A stretch of DNA of 54,657 nucleotides from NCBI GenBank assembly GCA_016288215.1, contig JAEEYQ010000012.1:1-54657 (forward strand). The letters run 5' to 3'. Shown here one piece after another: positions 24,853-33,293 of this stretch. Numbering within the stretch: the stretch's first letter is position 1; each line of letters begins with the position of its first letter. Made by a program: the position numbers and the translations under genes. This DNA is from Lentisphaeria bacterium. Its GTDB lineage: Bacteria > Verrucomicrobiota > Lentisphaeria > Oligosphaerales > Oligosphaeraceae. Under the pieces are notes generated by a model. The model ran no database searches. It was not told where the DNA came from and worked only from the letters and a program-made list of their open reading frames with translations.

Positions 24853-25348
24853 CGTTCACCTCAATGCTACGCAGAAAACGGAGTTTGCCGATGGCCTTGT
24901 CGGTACAGAATGCATACTGATTGTTGATGCGCTGGAATCGAAGCCGCTCAAGAGCGTCTTCGCGACGCATGATGCCTTGTACCACGTAGGAGATGGTTTC
25001 TCCCACGTTATCATTCGCGATTTTTCCAATCACCAGGTCGTATGGATGTTTGAATGTAGGATTGCTGCGACAGGAAACAACTAAATCCAGCCATTCAAGC
25101 GACGGCTCCGGAAATCTCCGCACCGCCAAATCCTGAAAGGCCTCTTCAGGGAGTTCATATTCGCAAACGATTGCCTTTACCTTAGTTATGGATTCTCTGC
25201 TACGGAATTTTGCTCTTCGCCGAGCCCACCGCTCCGCCTGTTCGCGAATGTCAGTCGTGTAGAATGCGAATCCAAAATCCCGTCCTTGATCACTTGGGAT
25301 GATCATGGGGTGTTCAATTTGCTGAGTTCCGCCATGGAAGAGAATCAT
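24845..25348 (-). CDS. DUF3990 protein, possible ADP-ribosyltransferase-fold toxin
   Basis: A 167-residue protein of the DUF3990 type. Visible landmarks are the opening 'MILFHGGTQQI' (H5), 'GRDFGFAFYTT' (Y30) and 'YDLVIGKIANDNVGETI' (D113), followed by 'NNQYAFCTDKAI'. As I recall, DUF3990 belongs to the ADP-ribosyltransferase clan; the H-Y-D positions would suit such a site, but this is from memory and not tested. The start at 25348 has AAGGAGG 7 nt upstream and overlaps the DUF3791 stop as ATGA; the frame from 25372 would be 8 residues longer. Middle gene of a cassette between DUF3791 and a small helical protein. Confidence 0.72.
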   Translation of the reverse strand: MILFHGGTQQIEHPMIIPSDQGRDFGFAFYTTDIREQAERWARRRAKFRSRESITKVKAIVCEYELPEEAFQDLAVRRFPEPSLEWLDLVVSCRSNPTFKHPYDLVIGKIANDNVGETISYVVQGIMRREDALERLRFQRINNQYAFCTDKAIGKLRFLRSIEVNDE

Positions 25349-25548
25349 TGGGACGCCTCCTTGCCGAACCATTCGTCGAACAGCAGCATCAGCGCTTCCA
25401 TGCCCATGCCATGCAGGTCCTCATAGCCGTCATCCAGCTCTTTGAGGAGGCCGGATTCCTTGAATGCCGCATAGACCTCGGGCCCTGTTTTGCCGATGTG
25501 GTTGGCGTAGAACTCCACGCAGCACACCGTGAAGGATATCTTGCTCAT
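25345..25548 (-). CDS. DUF3791 family protein
   Basis: A 67-residue helical protein whose 'FTVCCVEFYANHIGKTGPEV' and 'YEDLHGMGMEALMLLFDEWF' match the DUF3791 family well. DUF3791 genes often precede DUF3990 genes in gut bacteria. GGACAACC lies just before the ATG, and the stop codon overlaps the next start as ATGA, so the two products are probably made together in defined ratio, as in toxin-antitoxin pairs. It is the first gene of the cassette, 42 bp after the desulfoferrodoxin stop on the same strand. Confidence 0.75.
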   Translation of the reverse strand: MSKISFTVCCVEFYANHIGKTGPEVYAAFKESGLLKELDDGYEDLHGMGMEALMLLFDEWFGKEASQ

Positions 25549-25590
25549 GGTTGTCCTCCGTTTCAGCCAAAATCCGCATGCCGTTCTGCG

Positions 25591-25977
25591 TCATTCCACG
25601 ACGAACTCCCACAGCCCGTGGATGTTACAGTATTCGCGCACGATCATGCCCTTTTGCAGCGGCACGAAGAACTCCGCCTCGGGGGCTTCCCCCGGCTTCA
25701 GATATTTGCGGTTAACATACGCGCCATTAATGACTTCAATCCATGCGATGTGGTGGGCTTCGGTCATGGGATGGGCCATCTCCTTGCCCACGGAGACCTT
25801 CATGCCGTTCCCTTTTGCCTCCGGATACGGCACATGCTTCTCGAACTTGAACTCCGCCGTCTGCGGCTCCATTTTTTTCATCTCTGCGCCGCAGCAGCTC
25901 AAAGGACAGTCGCAGCCCGTCATGACTTCAAGCACTAGGCCGCATTTCTCACAAGTGTAGATTTCAAGGGTTTTCAT
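25591..25977 (-). CDS. dfx: Desulfoferrodoxin (class I superoxide reductase)
   Basis: Reduces superoxide to hydrogen peroxide without producing oxygen, a protection typical of anaerobes. The N-terminal desulforedoxin-like site CEKCG...CC (residues 8-32) binds the rubredoxin-type iron, and the catalytic centre is formed by HVPYPE, 'HPMTEAHHI' and 'YCNIHG', the usual four His plus one Cys. At 128 residues this is the two-iron class. GGAGATACAA precedes the ATG at 25977; an in-frame extension to 26016 is not needed. It supports the view that the organism is an anaerobe. Confidence 0.95.
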   Translation of the reverse strand: MKTLEIYTCEKCGLVLEVMTGCDCPLSCCGAEMKKMEPQTAEFKFEKHVPYPEAKGNGMKVSVGKEMAHPMTEAHHIAWIEVINGAYVNRKYLKPGEAPEAEFFVPLQKGMIVREYCNIHGLWEFVVE

Positions 25978-26067
25978 TTGTATCTCCTTGATAGTCAAAA
26001 TGTTATGTAATTTCACAAGAGCCGCTGCGGCGCCAGGGCCGAATCCAGTCGAATCGGACTAGCGGCG

Positions 26068-26706
26068 TCAGGCGAAGAGCTGTTCCGTGGCCTTAATCCA
26101 CGCATCCGTGATGAGTTGATGGCCGGCGGCGGTGGGGTGAACGCCGTCCTCTGACCAATGGGCCTCCGGCGCCCGCTTGAAGGCGGCGTTGAAGATGTCC
26201 TGAGTCGGCAAATGGACGGCGTTGAATTCCGCCGCCAGTTCCGCCACGATTTTCCCCCGCTCCAGCACATCCGCCAGAAATTCCTCTCGTCCAGGGAGAT
26301 GCGGGCAGACGAAAGGATCCATGAGAACAAACTGGACGTTGGGGAGCGTCTGGCGGCTCCAGGTCAGCAGTTCTTTGTAGAAGCGGGCGTAGCGAGGGAT
26401 CTCCACGCCGTTCCGATTGCCGACCTCATGCCATAAGTCATTGATGCCGATGAGGATGCTGATGATGTCCGGTTTCAGGTTGAGGGCATCGATCTTCCAG
26501 CGGGCGTACAGGTCCACAATGCGGTTGCCGCTGATGCCTTTGTTGATGAAATGAAGGTCCGCCTCTGGATGGTCGCAGAGCATTCGGGAGGCGATCATGC
26601 CGGGGTAGCCGGGCCCCAGCCCGTGGTTGTCATAGCCGGCGCCGCCGCAGGTGGTGCGGCCGCAGTCCGTAATGGAGTCCCCTTGAAATAAGACTGTGCG
26701 TGACAT
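26068..26706 (-). CDS. SGNH/GDSL hydrolase
   Basis: A 212-residue esterase/lipase-type hydrolase with all four SGNH blocks: QGDSIT (S11), 'NKGISGN' (block II Gly), 'ISILIGINDLW' (block III Asn) and EDGVHP (D187, H190). No signal peptide, so probably cytoplasmic. Many such enzymes in this group remove acetyl groups from carbohydrate; the substrate is unknown. The opening GGTTCGGAGYD after GDSIT is a Gly-rich loop. The stop lies ~90 bp before the desulfoferrodoxin start on the same strand. Confidence 0.88.
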   Translation of the reverse strand: MSRTVLFQGDSITDCGRTTCGGAGYDNHGLGPGYPGMIASRMLCDHPEADLHFINKGISGNRIVDLYARWKIDALNLKPDIISILIGINDLWHEVGNRNGVEIPRYARFYKELLTWSRQTLPNVQFVLMDPFVCPHLPGREEFLADVLERGKIVAELAAEFNAVHLPTQDIFNAAFKRAPEAHWSEDGVHPTAAGHQLITDAWIKATEQLFA

Positions 26707-26743
26707 GTGATTTTTCCCTTTATGTTGACAATGAATCGGTTAT

Positions 26744-26781
26744 GGCGTCGCCTTGGTTGTCCATGAAGGTCAGGCGACGCC
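26744..26781. terminator. Perfect 9-bp hairpin between HAD and SGNH genes
   Basis: GGCGTCGCC (26744-26752) pairs perfectly with GGCGACGCC (26773-26781), loop 20 nt. It lies between the HAD gene stop (26844) and the SGNH gene start (26706) on the minus strand and has no T-run, so it may be a terminator, an attenuator or a stabilising element. The near-palindrome ACGGTTACCGT (26812-26822) is next to it. Confidence 0.5.
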
Positions 26782-26843
26782 GATGAAACAACAACTTAAT
26801 GTAATGCGCCAACGGTTACCGTCCACATTTCAGATTCAAATTG

Positions 26844-27707
26844 CTAATTTCCAATTCCATTATTGCGTTCCACGATGAGCCGAATGGCCTGTGCGAATCC
26901 GGCTTCATCGCAGTTGCCGACGACATGGGAGGCGGCGGCCTTGGCGGCAGGTGTGGCGTTGGCAAGGGCGAAGCCCAGTCCGCAACCGGAGAGCATGTCG
27001 GCGTCATTGTCGCCGTCGCCGATGGCGGCCACGTCCTCCATGGCGTAGCCCAACTTGCTGGCGGCAAGCTTTACGCCACTCAGTTTGGAGACGTTCGCCG
27101 CTGTCACGACCAGAATGCCCTTTTCCGTGTAAGTGGCGTTGAAGGGGATGCCGCGCCGTTGGCCCTCCGCTGTCAAGGCGGTGGCTGCTGCCTCGATTTC
27201 CGCCACATGGCAGGCGGTGGTTCCTGAAACCTTCACCGCGCGGGCGCCATGGGCCGCCATCAACGCGTCCCACGAATCGCATTCCGTGTAATGCTCCCCG
27301 TGGATGTCCAGTTGATGTCGCGTGTCATCGTTCGCGTTTGCCACATAGTAGTCTTCCGGCGTGCAGAGAACTGGCGGAAAGCCCGCGTCGCGAAAGCCCT
27401 CCATCCAGAAGCGGCAGGCCTCGACCGTCAGCGTCTGGGCGGCCAAAATGGATTTCGTGACGGGGGAGAACACGGTGGCGCCATTGTCCACCACTTGAGG
27501 CGCCGTCAAACCCATTTCATCGCACCATAACTGGACGGCGCTCATGCAGCGTCCCGTGGCGAAGGCCACGCGGATGCCCGCGGCCTGCGCCTCGCGGATG
27601 GCGTCCAGGTTGGCCTGTAGCATTTGTTTGTCCTTGTTAAGGAACGTGTTGTCAATGTCCGTCACCACATAGCGGCAATGTCCGCTGAATGTCGTCAAAT
27701 GTCCCAT
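26844..27707 (-). CDS. HAD-superfamily Cof-type phosphatase
   Basis: A 287-residue HAD hydrolase of the Cof/IIB type: catalytic DxD in 'VVTDIDNTFLNKD', motif II 'FATGR', the large C2B cap domain in the middle, and the Mg-binding 'IGDGDNDADML'. Such enzymes dephosphorylate sugar phosphates or cofactors such as FMN and PLP. The start at 27707 (MGHLTTFS) was chosen because the 32 residues upstream are not conserved-looking and overlap the promoter area of the opposite gene. The stop codon lies inside an AT-heptamer stretch (26838-26862). Confidence 0.88.
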   Translation of the reverse strand: MGHLTTFSGHCRYVVTDIDNTFLNKDKQMLQANLDAIREAQAAGIRVAFATGRCMSAVQLWCDEMGLTAPQVVDNGATVFSPVTKSILAAQTLTVEACRFWMEGFRDAGFPPVLCTPEDYYVANANDDTRHQLDIHGEHYTECDSWDALMAAHGARAVKVSGTTACHVAEIEAAATALTAEGQRRGIPFNATYTEKGILVVTAANVSKLSGVKLAASKLGYAMEDVAAIGDGDNDADMLSGCGLGFALANATPAAKAAASHVVGNCDEAGFAQAIRLIVERNNGIGN

Positions 27708-27803
27708 GTCGTCTTTATCCTGTTCATTGGTTATGCATGCTACAAAAGTTAATACGGCTTTGTGACTTTGCAATTTGTCATGGTGCAATCCCAGCCTTGT
27801 CAT

Positions 27804-27831
27804 TTGACACTTGTGACGCCTATACTATAAT
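27804..27831 (+). promoter_or_regulatory. Consensus sigma-70 promoter of the M14 peptidase gene
   Basis: TTGACA (27804-27809) and TATAAT (27826-27831) match both consensus hexamers, with 16-nt spacing. Transcription would start near 27838, downstream of the longer possible start codon at 27832, which supports ATG 27883 as the true start. Confidence 0.8.
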
Positions 27832-27882
27832 ATGGAATATATAGTGTTCGGTAATTTCATATGTGATAGCATCGGAGATGAC

Positions 27883-29019
27883 ATGCACGATTTCGGACAG
27901 TTGGCGTTGTGTTCCATGGCGGCCTTGGCCATAACCGTGCAGGCGGCCAGTCGATTTAATCCATATCATATTGATAATCAAGAAGATAGGCCTAGTTTTT
28001 GGAAGGTGAGATGTGATGAGATCATGGCCTTGTGCGCCAATGTGACGAAAGGCCGTGCGGAAATTGTCGCCACGACTCCGGGAGGCTATCCCGTCTATGC
28101 GCTGTTCTATGGGGACTTCAGCGAGGAGGCGCCGAAGACGAACTGGTCGGCGGGAGCCTCCTCCAGCACCTGGAAGAGCTATGTGGGAGACAAGCCGGAC
28201 GTGCAGACCATCCTGTTCTGCGCAGGCATCCATGGTGCTGAGGCGGAAGGAGTTGCGGCGGCCGTCAATTGGATTCAGATGCTTGAGACGGGACAGGATT
28301 TTCGCGGCAAGCGGGATGAGGAGCTGCTGACGCTGATGTCGAAGTACCGCGTCATCATCCTGCCCTGTGTCAACATGGATGGCCGCTCGATTTCTCCAGA
28401 TCATTTGCGCAAGGCCTCCTTTGAGGATTTCCGTGCGGCGTCGCAGGGCGTGTGGAAAGACGGTACTCTGATTGGCTGGCGTGGAAGCAAGATGTTCTTT
28501 CCGTTGCCTTTGGAGCAGGTGTCTTATCCAGGAGGCTATCCGAATTTTGACGGCGTCAACATCATGCATGACGCCACGCCGGGGGACATTCGCTCCGAAG
28601 AGGCCAAAGCTTTGGCGAAGCTGTGCGCACGGTGGAGGGTGGACTTGCTGCTCAATGCCCACTCCTGCGAATTCGCCCCCGGCATGGAGCCGCCCACGCG
28701 GCTGACCTATCCGAAAAGCCTGCAACGGGCCATTGGCCTGCGCCGTCGCATCAATCAGGCGTTTGTGGACGCGGGGCTGAGGCCGGCCAGCGCCCAAGAG
28801 GGTGCGGAGGCAAGCAACACCATCAATCTCAACAACTTGGCCATCATGGCCTCCGGAGCGCTTCCGCTCACGTTGGAATGCTCCGTCTCCTATGACAAGC
28901 CACAGAATCCGTCTCGCACGTACACATTCGATGAACTGATGGAGCCGGTCTTCATCATGCTGAAAGTCGTCATGTCAGACGGATTGGAACACGCTTTCGT
29001 CGACAGAGGGAATCTATGA
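27883..29019 (+). CDS. Secreted M14-family zinc carboxypeptidase
   Basis: A 378-residue metallopeptidase of the M14 type. The zinc site HxxE is in GIHGAEAEG (H117, E120), the third ligand is probably in 'LLLNAHSCE', and 'ILPCVNMDGR' matches the family. It starts with a signal peptide (cleavage near VQA-AS), so it is exported. The start at 27883 has GGAG 5 nt upstream and sits 45 nt after the predicted transcription start. Its stop overlaps a possible start of the next gene (ATGA at 29016). M14 enzymes of this group remove C-terminal residues from peptides or act on peptidoglycan peptides. Confidence 0.88.
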   Translation: MHDFGQLALCSMAALAITVQAASRFNPYHIDNQEDRPSFWKVRCDEIMALCANVTKGRAEIVATTPGGYPVYALFYGDFSEEAPKTNWSAGASSSTWKSYVGDKPDVQTILFCAGIHGAEAEGVAAAVNWIQMLETGQDFRGKRDEELLTLMSKYRVIILPCVNMDGRSISPDHLRKASFEDFRAASQGVWKDGTLIGWRGSKMFFPLPLEQVSYPGGYPNFDGVNIMHDATPGDIRSEEAKALAKLCARWRVDLLLNAHSCEFAPGMEPPTRLTYPKSLQRAIGLRRRINQAFVDAGLRPASAQEGAEASNTINLNNLAIMASGALPLTLECSVSYDKPQNPSRTYTFDELMEPVFIMLKVVMSDGLEHAFVDRGNL

Positions 29020-29057
29020 CTGAAAGGGGGAATTGCATCTCCCGCAACGAGATAGAC

Positions 29058-31295
29058 ATGAAAAGATTTTTGTGTATGGGGATTTTGGGTGGCATGATGG
29101 CATTGCATGCGGAAATTCCAGATCAAATCCGACCGGACCATCCGCGGATCTTCTTCAACGCGGACAGCTGGCCTGCCGTGAAAGCCCGCGCCTTGGGACC
29201 GGAGAAAGCGCGATGGGAAGCCCTGCTGAAGGAGGTGGAGACTTTTCCTGACGACCCGGTCTGCAGCAATACGGAGGGTGTTCAGAATAAAACCGTGACG
29301 ACGGCGACGGGAACCCACGTGCTCAAGACCAGCGGCCATCTGCTGATTGAGAATGTGAAGGAGTGGGGCGAACAGGCGTCCAAGACCGCCTTTGCATGGC
29401 GCATGACGAGGGATCCTGTTCTTTTGGAGCGAGCTCGCAAGATGTTGGAAGTCAGCGTGGCGGCTTATCACGATGCCTATAACAACCGTCGTGCCGTGCA
29501 TTGGTACAGCCGGTCCCGTATTTTGGCGCTTGCGGCGTATGACTGGATTTACGAAGGACTTACAGAAGAGCAGCGCAAGGCGATCATCGTGCCACTAGTG
29601 CAGCATGTGGACGATGTGCAGCCGGGGCCGGGCAAGCCGCACATCCATCGGCGCAACCATGGCGGCGTCACCGCCGGATTCTATGGCGTGGACAGCCTGC
29701 TTTGGTTTTCGGGTCTGGCGGCCTATGGAGACGGCTTCTGTGACGACCTTGCGCAACGGCATCTGAATCAGGGCTATGACCTCTATATGCAGGTGATGAA
29801 ATTCCGTGATGAGGGAGCAGGAGACGACGGCGGTCTGGTCAGCGCCGTTCCTGCCTACAGCATGGAAGCCTATCCATGGGCGCATTTCATCTTCATGCAC
29901 AGCTATGAATCCGCCTGCGGTCGGCGCATCGCGCAGGAATGGCCGGGGCTGGCCCTCTTCCCCAACTGGATCTTCTGGAACTGGATTCCCGCCGACGATT
30001 CGCCGCAGCGTCCCTTCCATTTCGGATTCGGCGACTGCCAGCACGAACAGAACCGTCTGCCGTTAGACAAGATATATGAACATCTTACGCAATACATGTA
30101 TTTCTACAAAGACGCCAATCCAGAGCTTGCGCGGCTGGCGGCGACGTTAAGGGAACTGGCTCCGAATCGTAGCATCGGGCAGTATTGGCCCATGCTGCCG
30201 TTTATTCTGACGTCCGTCGATGACGTGGAGCCCTTCCCGTTGGAATCTCTTGTCAATATGAAGCTGAAAGCCAGGCACTTCGAGACGATGGGCCAATTCA
30301 TTCTGCGCTCCGGCTGGACGGACCACGACACATTCTGTCTGTTTACAGCAGGAGCCAGTATCGCCGCCCATAAACATTACGACGAGAACAACTTCGTGAT
30401 TTATAAAAATGGCTTTCTTGCCTTGGACTCCGGCACCCGCGGCAAGGAGACGGACTATAACCTCAAATACTACTTCAGTCAGTCGGTGGCCCACAATTGC
30501 ATCCTTGTTCACAAACCGAATGAGCCGCTGCCGTCCTATTGGGGGCCGTCCTGCGATGCTCCCGAAGGTAAAACCAACTACGGTGGCATGGGCGGCGGGA
30601 GCGCGACGGTCCTCGCCTTCCACACCGACGATGCGCTGACCTACATCGCCAGCGACGCCACGAAATGCTACGGTGAAAAATGCACGGAGGCCATCCGTCA
30701 GTTCGTTTTCCTGCAACCCGACTATTTTATCGTGTATGACCGCGTGGGGGCCGCGGAGGCCGCCTATGCGAAACAATGGCTGCTGCATACGGTGGAAGAG
30801 CCGCAGATTTCAGGCCACGTCATGACTGTCGACCAATGGCATGGGCGGCTCTTCTGCGAGACGCTGCTGCCGACGGATGGCGTTCTGACAACGGTCGGGG
30901 GCCCCGGACGGGAGTTTTGGTCCAACGGCAAAAACTGGGAATTGGACAGCAAATTCACGGACATCTTGCACAACATTGAGGCAAAAACGGGTCGCCGCAC
31001 CCTTTTGGGCAATTGGCGGTTGGAGGTCACTCCTGCCGTCGCCCAAAAGAACGACCGTTTCCTGCATGTCATGACGGTGGGCGGACAGGATATGGCGACG
31101 CCAGTTCCCGCCACTCTTGTACAGACCGCGACAGAGGACGGTGTGGAGCTGGCGTTGCCAAGCGGCGTAGTCCGTGTGATGTTCCGACGTGACGGCGATG
31201 TGGGCGCGACGGTGGTGAGCCAGCGTAATGGTCAGACGCGGAACCTGTTGCTGCCCAATGTCATCCAATCACAGGCCGGAGTCCTTTTGGAGTGA
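29058..31295 (+). CDS. Heparinase II/III-like polysaccharide lyase
   Basis: A 745-residue exported enzyme with a signal peptide (MKRFLCMGILGGMMALHA) starting at 29058. An alternative ATG at 29016 overlaps the previous stop (ATGA) and would add 14 residues before the signal peptide; it has AGAGGG upstream, so both starts are possible. The N-terminal half is an alpha/alpha toroid ('RIFFNADSWPAVKARAL', 'AVHWYSRSRILALAAYDWIYEG'), and the second half has the heparinase II/III domain with 'AHKHYDENNFVIYKNGFLAL', including the conserved His-Asp region, then a beta sandwich. Such lyases cleave uronic-acid polysaccharides (alginate or glycosaminoglycan). Coexpressed with the M14 peptidase. Confidence 0.88.
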   Translation: MKRFLCMGILGGMMALHAEIPDQIRPDHPRIFFNADSWPAVKARALGPEKARWEALLKEVETFPDDPVCSNTEGVQNKTVTTATGTHVLKTSGHLLIENVKEWGEQASKTAFAWRMTRDPVLLERARKMLEVSVAAYHDAYNNRRAVHWYSRSRILALAAYDWIYEGLTEEQRKAIIVPLVQHVDDVQPGPGKPHIHRRNHGGVTAGFYGVDSLLWFSGLAAYGDGFCDDLAQRHLNQGYDLYMQVMKFRDEGAGDDGGLVSAVPAYSMEAYPWAHFIFMHSYESACGRRIAQEWPGLALFPNWIFWNWIPADDSPQRPFHFGFGDCQHEQNRLPLDKIYEHLTQYMYFYKDANPELARLAATLRELAPNRSIGQYWPMLPFILTSVDDVEPFPLESLVNMKLKARHFETMGQFILRSGWTDHDTFCLFTAGASIAAHKHYDENNFVIYKNGFLALDSGTRGKETDYNLKYYFSQSVAHNCILVHKPNEPLPSYWGPSCDAPEGKTNYGGMGGGSATVLAFHTDDALTYIASDATKCYGEKCTEAIRQFVFLQPDYFIVYDRVGAAEAAYAKQWLLHTVEEPQISGHVMTVDQWHGRLFCETLLPTDGVLTTVGGPGREFWSNGKNWELDSKFTDILHNIEAKTGRRTLLGNWRLEVTPAVAQKNDRFLHVMTVGGQDMATPVPATLVQTATEDGVELALPSGVVRVMFRRDGDVGATVVSQRNGQTRNLLLPNVIQSQAGVLLE

Positions 31296-31332
31296 AGGGA
31301 TTCCTGCAATCGGACCGTTTCATTGGTGAGCC

Positions 31333-32232
31333 ATGTGGGTCATTGAATCAAAACAGACGGATGCGGTGCAGAATGCGGCGTTGGAGGAATGGCTGTTCCG
31401 GCAGGTGCCGCAGTTGGGTGACATGCTGTTGCTGTATTGCAATGGGCCATCGGTGCTCATTGGCAGGAATCAGAACCCATGGAGTGAATGCCCCGTGCCC
31501 CATTGCGTGGAAAAGGGCATCAGAGTGATTCGTCGTTTGTCGGGCGGCGGTGCCGTCTATCATGACTTGGGCAACCTGAATTTCTCCCTTTTGGTTCGAA
31601 AGGAACATCTTGATATGGAGAAAGTTACCGCACAGTTGACCGGCTGTCTGCGGAACTTGGGGGCTGAGGCGGCAGTGGATTGTCATCGTAGCGTGACGGT
31701 GAGGGGCCGCAAGGTCGCGGGCACGGCGTCCGCCTTTAGTGGCGACAGCGCCTTGTTCCACGGATGCATGTTGGTCAATGCGGATTTGGAGCGGTTGCGG
31801 GAGATGCTGACGCCCTGCGCAGGATGGGACATCTGCGGCGGCGGGACGGCTTCTATGCGGATGCCTGTGGCTAATCTGACCGACTTCATCCCTCATCTCA
31901 CAGTTGAAAAGTTGCAAGATTCTATTATAGAATCATTTAATGAAATTTGCCTCAAAATGGAGCACTGGCCACTGGAGGAGCAGGGAACCTTGGCGGCCGC
32001 CGCCCACGCGGCCTATGTGGCCAAATACGGCGGGAAGGCGTGGACCTATGAACGGACGGCAGATTTCGAGCTTCGGCTAACGTTGCCGTCGTGGACTCTT
32101 CGACTGCGGATTCAGGAGGGAATTGTGGTCTCCGCATGGCGACAAATGGACCAAGGGGAGATTTTCGTGGAAGAATTTGCGGGAAAGGCATTGCGTGGGG
32201 TGGACAAATTGCTGATTCCATGTTATTTTTAG
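31333..32232 (+). CDS. lplA: Lipoate-protein ligase A
   Basis: Attaches lipoate to the lysine of dehydrogenase E2 subunits and glycine-cleavage H protein. The adenylate-forming motif RRLSGGGAVYHDLGNLNFS and the catalytic lysine in 'RGRKVAGTAS' are present. At 299 residues it contains a C-terminal accessory domain similar to E. coli LplA. The ATG at 31333 lacks a strong ribosome site (GTGAGCC upstream). It lies between the heparinase-like gene and an isomerase on the plus strand. Confidence 0.93.
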   Translation: MWVIESKQTDAVQNAALEEWLFRQVPQLGDMLLLYCNGPSVLIGRNQNPWSECPVPHCVEKGIRVIRRLSGGGAVYHDLGNLNFSLLVRKEHLDMEKVTAQLTGCLRNLGAEAAVDCHRSVTVRGRKVAGTASAFSGDSALFHGCMLVNADLERLREMLTPCAGWDICGGGTASMRMPVANLTDFIPHLTVEKLQDSIIESFNEICLKMEHWPLEEQGTLAAAAHAAYVAKYGGKAWTYERTADFELRLTLPSWTLRLRIQEGIVVSAWRQMDQGEIFVEEFAGKALRGVDKLLIPCYF

Positions 32233-32298
32233 AGTCTCCGGCTGTTCCGGAGAGTTGGTTTCATGACGAAAGGGTTTCCAAAAGGAGAAGAACACAAG

Positions 32299-33177
32299 AT
32301 GATTATCGGAGTAAGTTCCTACAGTTACAGCCGTCTGGTCAATTCCGGCGCGATGAAGCAGATTGAAGTCATCGCCAAGGCCAAGGAGATGGGATTCGAT
32401 GCCATCGAGTTTTCCACCATTGCCGTTCCGGAAGGCAAGACCTTGCCGGAATTCGCGCAGGAGCTTCATGACGAGGCCGCCAAGGTGGGTATTCCCATCA
32501 TGAACTACACCATAGGCGCTGATCTGCTGGCCGGCAGCGACGGCGACCAAGAGAAGGAAATCGAGCGGCTGAAGGCCGAAGTGGACGTGGCCGCCATTCT
32601 GGGTTGCCCCGGCATGCGCCATGACTGCACCTACGGCGCGTTTCCTGCCTGGTGGAAGGGTGCCAAGACCTTTGAGGCGGCAGTGGCCCATGTGGCGAAA
32701 GGCTGCCGTGCCGTGACGGAATACGCAGCTTCGAAAGGCATCAAAACCATGGTGGAGAATCATGGATTCTTCAGCCAGGAGAGTCGCCGCATTGAGCAAC
32801 TGGTGACCCATGTGGATCATCCCAATTTTGGTCTGCTCATTGATATGGGCAATTTCGTCTGCGCGGATGACAATCCCGTGGAGGCCGTCGGTCGTCTCGC
32901 CCCTTATGCCTTCCATTGCCATGCCAAGGACTTCCACCTGAAGCCGGGCATCTGGCCGAACCCGGGCAAGGGCTGGTTCATGACCCGCAGTGGCAATTGG
33001 GCTCGCGGCGCCATTATCGGCCACGGCAATGTGCCAATCCACCAGAGCCTCCGCATCCTGAAGAGCAAAGGCTACGAAGGTGTGCTCTCCATCGAGTTCG
33101 AGGGCATGGAGGATGTGCTGCAGGGTATCGCGCTGGGGCTGGAGAACCTGCGCCGCTTCGTGGCCACAGACTACTAA
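32299..33177 (+). CDS. Sugar phosphate isomerase/epimerase (TIM barrel)
   Basis: A 292-residue xylose-isomerase-like TIM barrel of the type that epimerises or isomerises keto sugars or inositol derivatives. Probable metal ligands are in 'MVENHGFFSQ' (Glu), 'LLIDMGNFV' (Asp), 'FHCHAKDFH' (His) and 'LSIEFEGME' (Glu). The start at 32299 begins the first strand directly (MIIGVSSYS); AAGGAG lies upstream at 32282-32287, rather far (11 nt). An ATG at 32263 would add 12 residues. It is followed by a heptamer array and an esterase gene. Substrate unknown. Confidence 0.86.
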   Translation: MIIGVSSYSYSRLVNSGAMKQIEVIAKAKEMGFDAIEFSTIAVPEGKTLPEFAQELHDEAAKVGIPIMNYTIGADLLAGSDGDQEKEIERLKAEVDVAAILGCPGMRHDCTYGAFPAWWKGAKTFEAAVAHVAKGCRAVTEYAASKGIKTMVENHGFFSQESRRIEQLVTHVDHPNFGLLIDMGNFVCADDNPVEAVGRLAPYAFHCHAKDFHLKPGIWPNPGKGWFMTRSGNWARGAIIGHGNVPIHQSLRILKSKGYEGVLSIEFEGMEDVLQGIALGLENLRRFVATDY

Positions 33178-33180
33178 GTA

Positions 33181-33229
33181 TTTAGCAATTAGTAATTAGC
33201 AATTGCCAATTGGCAGTTGTCAAATTGCG
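33181..33229. repeat. AATTGCT-type heptamer array 2 (inverse orientation)
   Basis: Directly after the isomerase stop, TTAGCAA, TTAGTAA, TTAGCAA, TTGCCAA, TTGGCAG and TTGTCAA follow in 7-bp register. These are the complement and variants of the AATTGCT unit at 22036-22081, more degenerate. Confidence 0.65.
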
Positions 33230-33293
33230 GAAAGACGCCAACGGGGGGAGCAATTCCTCCCGTTGGTATGGTGTTTGTTTAGGGAGAGACGAG

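Noticed and set aside
27832..27882. Upstream start of the M14 peptidase at 27832
   Set aside because: It precedes the likely transcription start of the consensus promoter and hides the signal peptide that begins at 27883.
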